From Actinomycetota bacterium (lineage in GTDB: Bacteria; Actinomycetota; Thermoleophilia; Gaiellales; Gaiellaceae), in NCBI GenBank assembly GCA_005883235.1, contig VAYE01000169.1:1-10648 (forward strand): 10,648 bases of DNA, given 5' to 3'. The position numbers and the translations under genes were made by a program. The number at the start of each line of letters is the position of its first letter. Positions within the stretch are counted from its first letter, which is position 1. The notes below the pieces were generated by a model, which saw only the letters and a list, made by a program, of their open reading frames with translations, had not been told where the DNA came from and ran no database searches. Positions 1-8,951 of this stretch are shown here, one piece after another.

Positions 1-344
1 TGCGCGTCGAGCTCGGCGGTCGCCTCGCCGAAGTACCAGACGTTTCCGGCCTTGTCCTGCGCATACCAGTCGGTCGTGCGCTCGCCGAGCCTTCCGCGGA
101 GGTAGAGCCGGTCGTCGACCGCGGTGCAGCGCACGCCGGCGATGAGTCGCGTCCGACCGGTCACCCGGAAGACGTCGCGTGACGGCTTCCCGTCCTTCAC
201 CCCTCGATAGACGAGGGTCGTCCCGGGCCGGAGCGGGAACCAGGGGTTCGTCACGCCGCTGACGAACCGAGCCGGGTTCGGGCTCGCGCTCGCGAACGCG
301 GTCGACGTCAGCACCAACAGAACGAGTGTCGAGATCCGTTTCAT
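1..344 (-). CDS. Secreted protein of unknown function (5' part, runs off the window)
   Basis: An ATG at 344-342 opens a frame with no stop down to base 1; 114 residues are visible and the C-terminus is missing. Residues 1-20 look like a classical signal peptide: K2 and R3, then a hydrophobic core (STLVLLVLTSTAFA) and an AFASA stretch fitting signal peptidase I cleavage. The mature part begins SPNPARFVSG and contains TNPWFPLRPGTTLVYRG (residues 32-48) and DWYAQDKAGNVWYFGE (92-107). From memory, these motifs belong to an uncharacterised secreted family common in Actinobacteria; I know no function for it. There is one visible cysteine (C73), so no lipobox. The gene is divergent from the response regulator, with 84 bp between starts. 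A TANNNT box lies six bases before the ATG and there is no Shine-Dalgarno, suggesting a leaderless transcript. It could be a target of the adjacent two-component system, but this is only inferred from position. Confidence 0.8.
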   Translation of the reverse strand, partial: MKRISTLVLLVLTSTAFASASPNPARFVSGVTNPWFPLRPGTTLVYRGVKDGKPSRDVFRVTGRTRLIAGVRCTAVDDRLYLRGRLGERTTDWYAQDKAGNVWYFGEATAELDA

Positions 345-350
345 GAGGGC

Positions 351-356
351 AGCGTA
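351..356 (-). promoter_or_regulatory. Putative -10 box (TACGCT) for the secreted-protein gene, leaderless geometry
   Basis: On the minus strand TACGCT fits the TANNNT -10 consensus of high-GC actinobacteria. It is followed by exactly six bases (GCCCTC) and then the ATG at 344, so transcription would begin at or next to the start codon. No Shine-Dalgarno and no convincing -35 box is visible. The same spacing recurs at 7402 and 8909, which raises confidence above that of a single chance match. Confidence 0.45.
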
Positions 357-428
357 GGGCGGGCGCATGAATCGACGATGACGGCCGCTTTCACGCCTGG
401 TTCATCGAGTGGACGTCACACTTCGAGC

Positions 429-1103
429 GTGCGCGTGCTCGTGGTCGAAGACGAATCGCGGATGGCGAGCGTGATCCGCCGGTCGCTCGAGAAGGAAGGG
501 CTTGCCGCCGACGTGGCCGAGCGCGGGGAGGACGCGCTCTGGATGGCGGAGGCGGTCGACTACGACGCGATCGTGCTCGACGTGATGCTCCCCGGGCTGT
601 CCGGGTTCGACGCCTGCCGGCAGTTGCGAGAGCGTGGCGTCTGGTCACCCGTGCTGATGCTCACCGCCCGCGAGGGGGTCGGCGACCGCGTCCGGGGCCT
701 CGACAGCGGCGCCGACGACTACCTCGTGAAGCCGTTCGCGCTCGCGGAGCTGCACGCGCGGCTGCGCTCGCTCGCCCGCCGCGGGCGTCCGGAGCGGCCC
801 GCCGTCCTCGAGGTGGGCGAGCTTCGCCTCGACCCGGCCCGGCGGGAGGTGCGCCGCGGCGAGGTCGAGGTCGACCTCTCGGCCAAGGAGTTCGCGCTGC
901 TCGAGACCTTCATGCGCCGGCCCGGCGAGGTGCTGTCCCGGCTCGAGCTGATCGAGCATGCCTGGGACATCGCCTACGAGACGCGCTCCAACGTCGTCGA
1001 CGTCTACGTCCGCCGGCTGCGCGACAAGCTCGACCGGCCGTTCGACCGCGATTCGATCGAGACCGTGCGCGGAGCCGGCTACCGGCTGCGGGAGGAGGCA
1101 TGA
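429..1103 (+). CDS. OmpR/PhoB-family two-component response regulator
   Basis: A 224-residue DNA-binding response regulator. The receiver domain (about 1-115) has the acidic pair E7-D8, phospho-acceptor D51 in VLDVMLPG, T79 in MLTARE and K101 in DDYLVKPF, so all phosphotransfer residues are present. The C-terminal winged helix (about 128-222) contains LSAKEFALLE, the VVDVYVRRLRDKL recognition-helix region and the closing VRGAGYRL typical of OmpR/PhoB. I chose the GTG at 429 because VRVLVVEDE is where the family begins. An ATG at 378 would add 17 residues, but about half of those codons end in A or T, unlike the strongly GC3-biased body. Neither start has a clear ribosome binding site, so the start is uncertain. 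The gene overlaps the downstream kinase gene by four bases (ATGA), so the two are translationally coupled partners. The signal and target genes cannot be read from the sequence. Confidence 0.93.
   Translation: MRVLVVEDESRMASVIRRSLEKEGLAADVAERGEDALWMAEAVDYDAIVLDVMLPGLSGFDACRQLRERGVWSPVLMLTAREGVGDRVRGLDSGADDYLVKPFALAELHARLRSLARRGRPERPAVLEVGELRLDPARREVRRGEVEVDLSAKEFALLETFMRRPGEVLSRLELIEHAWDIAYETRSNVVDVYVRRLRDKLDRPFDRDSIETVRGAGYRLREEA
1091..1098 (+). promoter_or_regulatory. Ribosome binding site of the histidine kinase gene
   Basis: GGAGGAGG lies just before the ATG at 1100, inside the 3' end of the response regulator gene. It fixes the kinase start and, with the ATGA overlap, supports coupled translation of the two proteins. 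Confidence 0.7.
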
Positions 1104-2444
1104 GACGCGTTCCGATCCGTGTTCGCGTCGCCGCCGCCTTCGCGGCTGCGATGGCGCTCGTGCTCGCGGGCACGGGCGCGTTCGTCTACGCGCGCCTCGG
1201 CAGCGATCTCTCGCACGCGCTCGACCAGGACCTCCGCCTCCGCGCGCAGGACATCTCGGCGCTCGTCCGCGACCGGCGGAGCTCGCTGGCAAAAGAGGGA
1301 GCGGGCCGGCTCGTGGAGCGCGGCGAGAGCTTCGCCCAGCTCGTCGGCCCGGCCGGCGCGGTCCTCGACGCGACGCCGCCGCTCGGGCGCCGCTCGCTCC
1401 TGCCTCCGGCGGAGCTTCGGTCGGCGCTCCGCGAGTCGCAGTTCGTCGACGTGCCCTCGGTGCCCGGCCTCGACGAGCCTGCGCGCCTGCTCGCGACGCC
1501 GCTCGACCTCGGACGCACGCGCGCCGTCCTCGTCGTGGGAGCGACGCGCGAGAACCGCGCCGAGGCGCTCCGCAGCCTGCGGACCGAGCTCTTGCTTGCG
1601 GGCCCGATCGCGCTTCTGCTGGCGACCGGCCTCGGCTACGTGCTCGCCGGAGCCGGCCTTCGAACGGTCGAGGCGATGCGTCGAGGGGCGGCGGAGATCT
1701 CGGCCGACCGCCCCGGTGAGCGGCTGCCGGTGCCGGGCACGCGGGACGAGCTCGAGCGGCTCGGCGAGACGCTCAACGAGATGCTCGCTCGGCTCGAGGC
1801 CGCGCTCGAGCGCGAGCGCGGCTTCGTCGCCGAGGCCGGGCACGAGCTGCGGACGCCGCTCGCGCTGCTTCGCGCCGAGCTCGACTTCGCGCTCCACCAC
1901 GCCGAGAGCGAGCCGGAGCTGCGCGAGGCTCTGCGCGAGGCCAGCGCCGAGACCGACCGGCTCGTCCAGCTGGCCGGGGATCTGCTGCTGATCGCCGGCT
2001 CGGATCAGGGGAAGCTCGCGCTCCGAGCCGAGCGCGTCTCGGCGCACGACCTCCTCCAGAGCGTGAGCAACCGCTTCGCGTGGCGGGCGCAGGAGGTGGG
2101 GAGGCCGCTCGAGATCGACGCCGCGGAGGACCTCAGCTTCACGGGCGACCGGCTGCGGCTCGAGCAGGCGCTCGGCAACCTCGTCGAGAACGCGCTTCGT
2201 CACGGCGAGGGGACGGTCCGCATCGAGGCGCGTTTCGTCGACGGAGTCGTCGAGCTGCACGTTCGCGATCAGGGGCCCGGTCTACCGGCGGACTTCCTCC
2301 CGCGAGCGTTCCAGCGCTTCAGCCGGGCGGACGAGAGCCGGACGAGCGGAGGGGCGGGCCTGGGCCTCGCGATCGTCGATGCGATCGCGAACGCCCACGG
2401 CGGCACCGCCCACGCCTCGAACGGCGACGGAGCCGACGTCTGGA

Positions 2445-5105
<2,661 letters not shown>

Positions 5106-5109
5106 GGAG

Positions 5110-5117
5110 CCCTCCTC
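5110..5117 (-). promoter_or_regulatory. Ribosome binding site of the Clp ATPase gene
   Basis: On the minus strand GAGGAGGG precedes the ATG at 5105 by four bases, or about six from the AGGAGG core. It confirms the start that includes the N-terminal metal-ribbon-like motif rather than a later methionine. Confidence 0.7.
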
Positions 5118-5132
5118 GGTTCAGGGGCGGCC

Positions 5133-5157
5133 GAGGGCCGGCGCCGGGCCGGCCCTC
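5133..5157 (-). other. Perfect 10-bp hairpin between hsp20 and the Clp gene
   Basis: The arms 5133-5142 (GAGGGCCGGC) and 5148-5157 (GCCGGCCCTC) are perfect reverse complements around a five-base loop, nearly all G-C pairs. The hairpin begins nine bases after the hsp20 stop and ends about 27 bases before the Clp start, upstream of its ribosome binding site. There is no T-run after it on the minus strand, so it is not a standard intrinsic terminator. It may cause partial termination or act as an RNA-stability or processing element that lets Hsp20 be made in excess of the ATPase; that role is inference. Confidence 0.6.
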
Positions 5158-5166
5158 TCGCCGTCC

Positions 5167-5640
5167 TTACGATCTGACCTCGATCCGCCGCCGCGCCGCC
5201 TTCTGCGACTTCGGGACGCGGACGGTGAGGACGCCCTCGGAAAGGTTCGCCTCGATCGAGTCGCCGTCGACCTGATCGGGCAGCGTGACGCGGTACTCGT
5301 AGCGCCCGGTCCGGCGCGTGCGCCGCCGCAGGACCCCTTTGCGCTCCTTCTCCTTGATCTCGCCCGTGATCGTGAGCTCGTTGCCGACGAGCTCGATGCT
5401 CACGTCGCTCTTCTTGACCCCGGGGAGCTCGGCCTCGAGGACGTACGCGTCGTCGGTCTCCTCGATGTCGACCGGCGGCGACCAGCTGGCCGCCTCGCGG
5501 AGCAGCGTGGCGAAGCCGGCGTCGCCGAGGGTCTGGTCGAGGACCCGCCGCATACGCTCGCTGACCTGCTCGAGCTCGCTGAGCGGCTCCCACCGCTCGG
5601 CCGTGCCACGGGAACGGCGTTCGGGAAGTAGCTGAGACAT
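5167..5640 (-). CDS. Small heat-shock protein, Hsp20/alpha-crystallin family
   Basis: A 157-residue ATP-independent holdase that binds unfolding proteins and keeps them in a form that Hsp100/Hsp70 machines can recover. The N-terminal arm (1-50) is charged and amphipathic. The alpha-crystallin domain (about 54-144) opens with SPPVDIEETDDAYVLEAELPGV, includes ELTITGE and RRTGRYEYRVTLP (109-121), and closes with the signature ANLSEGVLTVRVPK (131-144). The C-terminal tail carries IEV (153-155), the I/V-x-I/V motif that docks neighbouring subunits in the oligomer. Length and all landmarks are normal. The ATG has a good ribosome binding site. It is the first gene of a probable two-gene unit with the Clp ATPase 61 bp downstream, fitting joint work on aggregated protein. 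No CIRCE or HAIR operator is visible upstream, so the stress control is unclear. Confidence 0.95.
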   Translation of the reverse strand: MSQLLPERRSRGTAERWEPLSELEQVSERMRRVLDQTLGDAGFATLLREAASWSPPVDIEETDDAYVLEAELPGVKKSDVSIELVGNELTITGEIKEKERKGVLRRRTRRTGRYEYRVTLPDQVDGDSIEANLSEGVLTVRVPKSQKAARRRIEVRS

Positions 5641-5646
5641 CCCGTG

Positions 5647-5654
5647 CCTCCCTT
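5647..5654 (-). promoter_or_regulatory. Ribosome binding site of hsp20
   Basis: AAGGGAGG on the minus strand lies six bases before the ATG at 5640. A proper ribosome binding site here, unlike the leaderless-looking genes in the window, implies a 5' leader and therefore a promoter further upstream, in 5660-5740. Confidence 0.65.
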
Positions 5655-5664
5655 CTGTCGGATA

Positions 5665-5689
5665 CGAGGTGCCTACCCGGCTGACCTCG
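5665..5689 (-). repeat. Inverted repeat upstream of hsp20, possible operator
   Basis: CGAGGT at 5665-5670 and ACCTCG at 5684-5689 form a 6-bp inverted repeat with 13 bases between the arms, 25 to 49 bases upstream of the hsp20 start. An alternative fold of the same region (5676-5699) pairs CCC-GCTGA with TCAGC-GGG around one bulged base. Either could be a regulator site or part of a weak terminator for the upstream hydrolase gene. Six-base arms occur by chance in GC-rich DNA, so this is tentative. Confidence 0.25.
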
Positions 5690-5711
5690 ATTCAGCGGGT
5701 CGCCCGGCTCG

Positions 5712-6365
5712 TTATCCGCGCAAATTGCGCCCTTTTCCCGGGAGTGTGAGCCGCTCGCCCGCGCGGAGCACGCGGGAGGCCTGGCCGAGCCGCTCGCATT
5801 CGCGGACGAACTCGTCCGGCGAGGCGGTGTTGAGCTCGAACATGTCGAAGTGGCACGGCACGGCAACGCGGGCTCCGGCCTCGCTCGCCACGTGCGCCGC
5901 GTCGGCGCCGCCCATGTTCCCGAGCTTGCCGTTGATCGGCAGGATCGCGACGTCGGGACCGAACGGCCGCAGCGATTCGCCGAGGCCCCGGAACGCCAGC
6001 GTGTCACCCGAGTGGTAGAGCGCGAGCTCCCGGATCCCGGCCGGGCAGACGAGGGCCCGCGGACGGATCGCGCGCAGGGTCTCCGCGTCGAGGTGGTCGG
6101 TGTGCCCGTGGCTCGAGGTCACGACGTCGACGAAGCGAAGGCGCGCCGGGTCGACGACGAGCCGCGTCATGCGGACGTGCGGCGTCTCGGTCCCCTCGTA
6201 CTTCCGGGTCAGGGAGTCGGAGAGGTACGGGTCGAGCAGGAGGTGCCGGCTCTCCCACCGGACGAGGAAGCCGCTCTGGCCGAGCCACCAGAGGTGGAGC
6301 GCGCCCGCCGGCGCGGTCTCGACGTCCCTGAGGAACGCGTCGCCGGCAAGCGCCGGCTCGATCAG
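5712..6365 (-). CDS. Metallo-beta-lactamase-fold hydrolase (UlaG/UPF0173-like), non-canonical start and internal segment missing
   Basis: A 217-residue metal-dependent hydrolase of the UlaG-like group; the substrate is unknown. The family N-terminus LHLWWLGQSGFLVRW and LLLDPYLSDSLTRKYEG (about 23-58) is clearly encoded upstream of the first ATG (6170). No ATG, GTG or TTG exists in frame from there back to the stop at 6480-6482. The best start is a CTG at 6365-6363, overlapping the metE-like stop as CTGA, with GAGGAG eight bases upstream. A gene finder may truncate the gene to 6170 and lose 65 residues. Metal motifs seen: H86-x-H88-x-D90-H91, D121 in YHSGDT and H in VPCHFDMF. ALVCPAGIREL is followed at once by ALYHSGDT; relatives, from memory, have some 50-60 residues between them, including the third-motif histidine. 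So it may be altered or inactive, perhaps an early pseudogene, although reading frame and GC3 bias are intact. Confidence 0.8.
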   Translation of the reverse strand: MIEPALAGDAFLRDVETAPAGALHLWWLGQSGFLVRWESRHLLLDPYLSDSLTRKYEGTETPHVRMTRLVVDPARLRFVDVVTSSHGHTDHLDAETLRAIRPRALVCPAGIRELALYHSGDTLAFRGLGESLRPFGPDVAILPINGKLGNMGGADAAHVASEAGARVAVPCHFDMFELNTASPDEFVRECERLGQASRVLRAGERLTLPGKGRNLRG

Positions 6366-7396
6366 AGTCCGAGCTCCTCGCGCACGATCCGCACGCCGGC
6401 GACGAGGGTCCGGAGCTTCTGCCGCGCGGCCCAGCGGGCCGTCTGGCTCAGGCCGCAGTCCGGTGCGAAGGACAACCGCTCAGGGGGCGCGAGCCCGAGG
6501 AAGTGCCGGACTCGCGTCGCGACCTCCTCCGGCGGCTCGATCCAGTAGCTCTTCACGTCGACGATCCCGACGGCGACGTCCTTCCGCTCCGCGATCTCGG
6601 CGACGAGCTCGCTCTCGGCGAGCTCGCGGCTCGCCATCTCGAGGTGGAGCTCCTCGACGTCGAGCTCGAGGAAGGCCGGGAACATCGGCGCATACCGGCG
6701 AGGGCCGACGGCGCGGCCCTTGTAGTTGCCGAAGCAGAGGTGGGTCGAGAGCCGGCACCGCCCCGCGACCGGACGGACGGTGCGGTTGAAGAGGTCGACC
6801 AGGCGCGCCGGATCCTCGCGGTGCGCGTAGCAGCTCATCGAGGGCTCGTCGATCGTGATCTCCCCGCAACCGGCCTCGACGAGGGCCTCGAGCTCGGCGG
6901 CGACGATCGGGAGCAGCGCCTCCGCGACGGCGTAGCGGTCGGGATAGCGCTCGTTCGGCACGAGCCGGCCGCTCAGGGTGTACGGGCCGGGAACGCTCGC
7001 CTTCAGCGCCGGGCCCGGCGGCGCGACGCGACGGAGGCGCTCCCACTCGGCGACCACGCCGAGGCCGCGCGGCGCGGCGAGCTCACCGACGATCGTGTGA
7101 GTACCACGCTGATCGTGCGCCGGAGGTCCGAACCTTCGCCGCGGCTCGACCTCGTGCTCGAGCCCCTCGAGGAAGCCGTAGAACGAGAGGTTGAAGTCGA
7201 TCCGCGTCTGCTCGCCGTCGGTGATCACGTCGAGCCCGGCCGCCACCTGGTCGTGCACGGCGCAGACGACGGCGTCGTCGACCAGCTCCGCGACGTCGTC
7301 GGGACCGAGCTCATCGAGGTGCGCGGTCGCGTGCTCGAGCCATCCCGGGAGCGGGTAGCTGCCGACCACGGTCGTCCGCAACGGGCGCTCCTTCAC
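6362..7396 (-). CDS. Core MetE-like zinc methyltransferase (cobalamin-independent methionine synthase II family, catalytic half only)
   Basis: A 344-residue protein related to the C-terminal catalytic barrel of MetE, which moves a methyl group onto a thiol such as homocysteine. It starts TTVVGSYPLPGWL (8-20) and carries VITDGEQTR (57-65). The zinc-site residues of MetE have counterparts: H219 and C221 in STHLCFGN, E253 in LHLEMASRE, and C314 in APDCGLSQ. IDEPSMS (182-188) matches the IDEPA-type motif. The N-terminal half of full-length MetE (about 750 residues) is absent, as in the short core-MetE proteins of archaea and some bacteria, where the methyl donor may be a corrinoid protein rather than methyltetrahydrofolate; the donor here is unknown. 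I chose GTG at 7396 because the family starts there; an ATG at 7531 would put 135 bases inside the divergent deoC gene. The stop overlaps the CTG start of the hydrolase, so the two are likely co-transcribed. Confidence 0.88.
   Translation of the reverse strand: MKERPLRTTVVGSYPLPGWLEHATAHLDELGPDDVAELVDDAVVCAVHDQVAAGLDVITDGEQTRIDFNLSFYGFLEGLEHEVEPRRRFGPPAHDQRGTHTIVGELAAPRGLGVVAEWERLRRVAPPGPALKASVPGPYTLSGRLVPNERYPDRYAVAEALLPIVAAELEALVEAGCGEITIDEPSMSCYAHREDPARLVDLFNRTVRPVAGRCRLSTHLCFGNYKGRAVGPRRYAPMFPAFLELDVEELHLEMASRELAESELVAEIAERKDVAVGIVDVKSYWIEPPEEVATRVRHFLGLAPPERLSFAPDCGLSQTARWAARQKLRTLVAGVRIVREELGL
6374..6379 (-). promoter_or_regulatory. Ribosome binding site supporting the CTG start of the hydrolase
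   Basis: GAGGAG on the minus strand lies inside the 3' end of the metE-like gene, exactly eight bases before the CTG at 6365. This is ideal spacing and the main sequence evidence that translation starts at this CTG (or at the adjacent ATC) rather than at the ATG 195 bases further on. Confidence 0.5.
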
Positions 7397-7401
7397 GAGG
7401 C

Positions 7402-7407
7402 TATCCT
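7402..7407 (+). promoter_or_regulatory. Putative -10 box (TATCCT) for deoC, leaderless geometry
   Basis: TATCCT fits TANNNT and is followed by six bases (CGCCTC) and the GTG start of deoC at 7414. No useful Shine-Dalgarno is present. The -35 region would lie inside the 5' end of the divergent metE-like gene. Confidence 0.45.
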
Positions 7408-7413
7408 CGCCTC

Positions 7414-8139
7414 GTGGCCCCGCCGACCGTCGCCAGCCTCTCGTACGGGCAGGTCGCGAAGACGATCGACCACTCGCTGCTCCGCCCGGAGCTGGACCTC
7501 GACTTCGTACGCGAAGGCGTGGAGCTGGCACGGCGCTACGCCGTCGCTTCGACCACGGTACGGCCCGCGGACGTCGCCTTCGCCGCCGAGCTGCTCGACG
7601 GCTCGGACGTCTTCGTCTCGACGGTGGTCGGCTTCCCGCACGGGAGCTCGGCCACGGAGACCAAGGTGTTCGAGGCCGAGCGCGCGCTCGCCGACGGGGC
7701 GGGCGAGCTCGACATGGTGCTCAACATCGGCCGCCTGCGCTCCGGGCGCGCCGACGAGGTGCGCGACGACATCGCCGCCGTCGTCTCGGCCGCGGGCGCC
7801 CGTGGCGCGATCGTGAAGGTGATCCTCGAGAACGCGTACCTGGACGACGTCCAGAAGCAGCTCGGGTGCCGCCTCGCCGAGGAGGCCGGCGCCGCGTTCG
7901 TCAAGACCTCGACCGGCTTCGCGCCGGGCGGCGCCACGATCGCCGACCTGAAGCTGATGCGCCGGAGCGTGGGCCCGCAGGTCCAGGTCAAGGCGGCCGG
8001 CGGGGTGCGAACTCTCGACGCGCTGCTCGAGGTGATGGCCGTGGGCGTCACTCGGGTCGGGGCGACGGCGACCGAGACGATCCTCGAGGACTTCAAGGCG
8101 CGCAAGGCCGAGTTCGAGCCGTCGGCCGTCGTCCACTAG
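7414..8139 (+). CDS. deoC: Deoxyribose-phosphate aldolase
   Basis: A 241-residue class I aldolase that splits 2-deoxy-D-ribose 5-phosphate into glyceraldehyde 3-phosphate and acetaldehyde in the cytoplasm, the last step of deoxynucleoside breakdown. The Schiff-base lysine is K164 in FVKTSTGF. The assisting lysine is K193 in VKAAGGVRT and the catalytic aspartate is D100 in ELDMVLNIG. TIDHSLLRP (17-25) and STVVGFPHG (69-77) are also diagnostic. Length is typical. The GTG at 7414 places TIDHSLL at the expected distance from the N-terminus. The start lies only 17 bp from the divergent metE-like start, and the gene converges on the short-chain dehydrogenase with a 34-bp gap that holds no evident terminator. 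No other deoxynucleoside gene (deoA, deoB, deoD) is in view, so it may serve the surrounding sugar genes or act alone. Confidence 0.96.
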   Translation: MAPPTVASLSYGQVAKTIDHSLLRPELDLDFVREGVELARRYAVASTTVRPADVAFAAELLDGSDVFVSTVVGFPHGSSATETKVFEAERALADGAGELDMVLNIGRLRSGRADEVRDDIAAVVSAAGARGAIVKVILENAYLDDVQKQLGCRLAEEAGAAFVKTSTGFAPGGATIADLKLMRRSVGPQVQVKAAGGVRTLDALLEVMAVGVTRVGATATETILEDFKARKAEFEPSAVVH

Positions 8140-8173
8140 AGCCGATCCGCCGCCCACAACGCCGCGCCGATCG

Positions 8174-8902
8174 TCATCGCGCCGTCCAGCCGCCGTCGAC
8201 GGCGAGGACGGCGCCGGTCACGAAGGGCGCCGTCGCGAGGTAGAGCGCGGCGCCGGCGACGTCCTCGGGGCGGCCGGGCTCACCGGTCAAGGGCTGGAGC
8301 TGGCCGAGCCTCGCCTGGATCTGCGGGTCGTTCCGCGCTCGCTCGCTCATGGGCGTGTCGACGAGACCGGGGCACACGACGTTGCACCGGATTCCCTCCG
8401 GCGCGTACGCGATCGCCATCGCCCGCGTCAGCGCGACGATCGCGCCCTTGCTCGCCGCGTACGCGTGTGTCGCGAAGTCCTCCGAGCCGACGAGCCCGAG
8501 CACGGAGCTCAGGTTGACGATCGCGCCGCCCCCGGTGCGGCGAAGGGCCGGGATCGCGTGCTTCGAGCAGAGAAAGACGCTCTTCAGGTTCGTCTCGAGC
8601 ACCGCGTCCCAGGCCTCGTCGGTGCAGCTGTCGACCGGGCCGTCGCCCAGGCTCCTGCCGCTGATCCCGGCGCCGTTGAACAGGACGTCGAGCCGCCCGA
8701 AGCGCTCGAGCGCGGCGGCGACGGCGCCTTCCGCCTCGTCCGCGCGCGTCAAGTCGCCGACGTAGGTCTCTTCCCCCTGCGCGTCGACCCGGTCCACCGC
8801 GAGCACCCGCGCCCCCGCAGCGGCGAAGGCGCGCACGACGCCGCTCCCGATGCCTCCGGCAGCGCCGGTCACGAGCGCCGCCTTCCCCTCGAGCGCGTTC
8901 AC
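8174..8902 (-). CDS. Short-chain dehydrogenase/reductase (SDR), probably NAD-dependent
   Basis: A 242-residue classical SDR that oxidises an alcohol or reduces a ketone on a small substrate. The Rossmann motif is TGAAGGIG (12-19). D37, at the end of the second strand (LAVD), is the usual mark of NAD(H) rather than NADP(H). The structural NAG motif reads N76-G-A-G, N105 is in ETNLKSVF, and the catalytic residues are S132/S133 (LSS), Y148 and K152 (YAASK). CPGLVDTPM (177-185) and the C-terminal FVTGAVLAVDGGW are typical. The GTG at 8902 (MNALEGKAALVTG) is the natural start; the open frame continues upstream to 9181, but only as a shadow of the oxidoreductase gene. A TATGAT box sits six bases upstream. 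The neighbours are sugar enzymes, so a sugar or polyol substrate is likely, but the substrate cannot be read from the sequence. Confidence 0.93.
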   Translation of the reverse strand: MNALEGKAALVTGAAGGIGSGVVRAFAAAGARVLAVDRVDAQGEETYVGDLTRADEAEGAVAAALERFGRLDVLFNGAGISGRSLGDGPVDSCTDEAWDAVLETNLKSVFLCSKHAIPALRRTGGGAIVNLSSVLGLVGSEDFATHAYAASKGAIVALTRAMAIAYAPEGIRCNVVCPGLVDTPMSERARNDPQIQARLGQLQPLTGEPGRPEDVAGAALYLATAPFVTGAVLAVDGGWTAR

Positions 8903-8908
8903 GGGGCG

Positions 8909-8914
8909 ATCATA
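8909..8914 (-). promoter_or_regulatory. Putative -10 box (TATGAT) for the SDR gene, leaderless geometry
   Basis: TATGAT on the minus strand is close to the TATAAT consensus. It is followed by six bases (CGCCCC) and the GTG at 8902, with no Shine-Dalgarno. It is the best of the -10 boxes in the window and part of the 49-bp divergent region shared with the Gfo/Idh gene. No clear -35 box. Confidence 0.55.
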
Positions 8915-8936
8915 GGCACCGGGTTTTGCGACCTCG

Positions 8937-8942
8937 TAGGAT
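8937..8942 (+). promoter_or_regulatory. Putative -10 box (TAGGAT) for the Gfo/Idh gene
   Basis: TAGGAT fits TANNNT and ends nine bases before the ATG at 8952, so the transcript would be leaderless or carry only a few leader bases. There is no Shine-Dalgarno before this ATG, which agrees. It lies back to back with the SDR -10 box in the same 49-bp gap. Confidence 0.4.
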
Positions 8943-8951
8943 CGGCGCGCG

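Noticed and set aside
378..428. ATG at 378 as start of the response regulator
   Set aside because: The 17 extra codons have only about half G/C at third positions and precede the normal receiver-domain start; kept as an alternative but not preferred.
1079..2260. Open frame of 393 codons antisense to the histidine kinase
   Set aside because: Arg/Glu-rich shadow with no recognisable domain; the plus-strand kinase explains the region fully.
5133..5157. The hsp20-clp hairpin as an intrinsic terminator
   Set aside because: Strong stem but no T-run follows it on the minus strand, and the Clp gene has its own ribosome binding site shortly after.
5641..5711. CIRCE (HrcA) or HAIR (HspR) operator upstream of hsp20
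   Set aside because: Neither TTAGCACTC/GAGTGCTAA nor CTTGAGT/ACTCAAG arms, nor near matches, are present.
7397..7531. Extension of the metE-like gene to an ATG at 7531
   Set aside because: The added residues are Arg/Ser/Ala-rich and antisense to the start of deoC; the family begins at TTVVGSYP just after the GTG at 7396.
8140..8173. Bidirectional terminator between deoC and the SDR gene
   Set aside because: The 34-bp gap shows no stable inverted repeat and no T-run on either strand.
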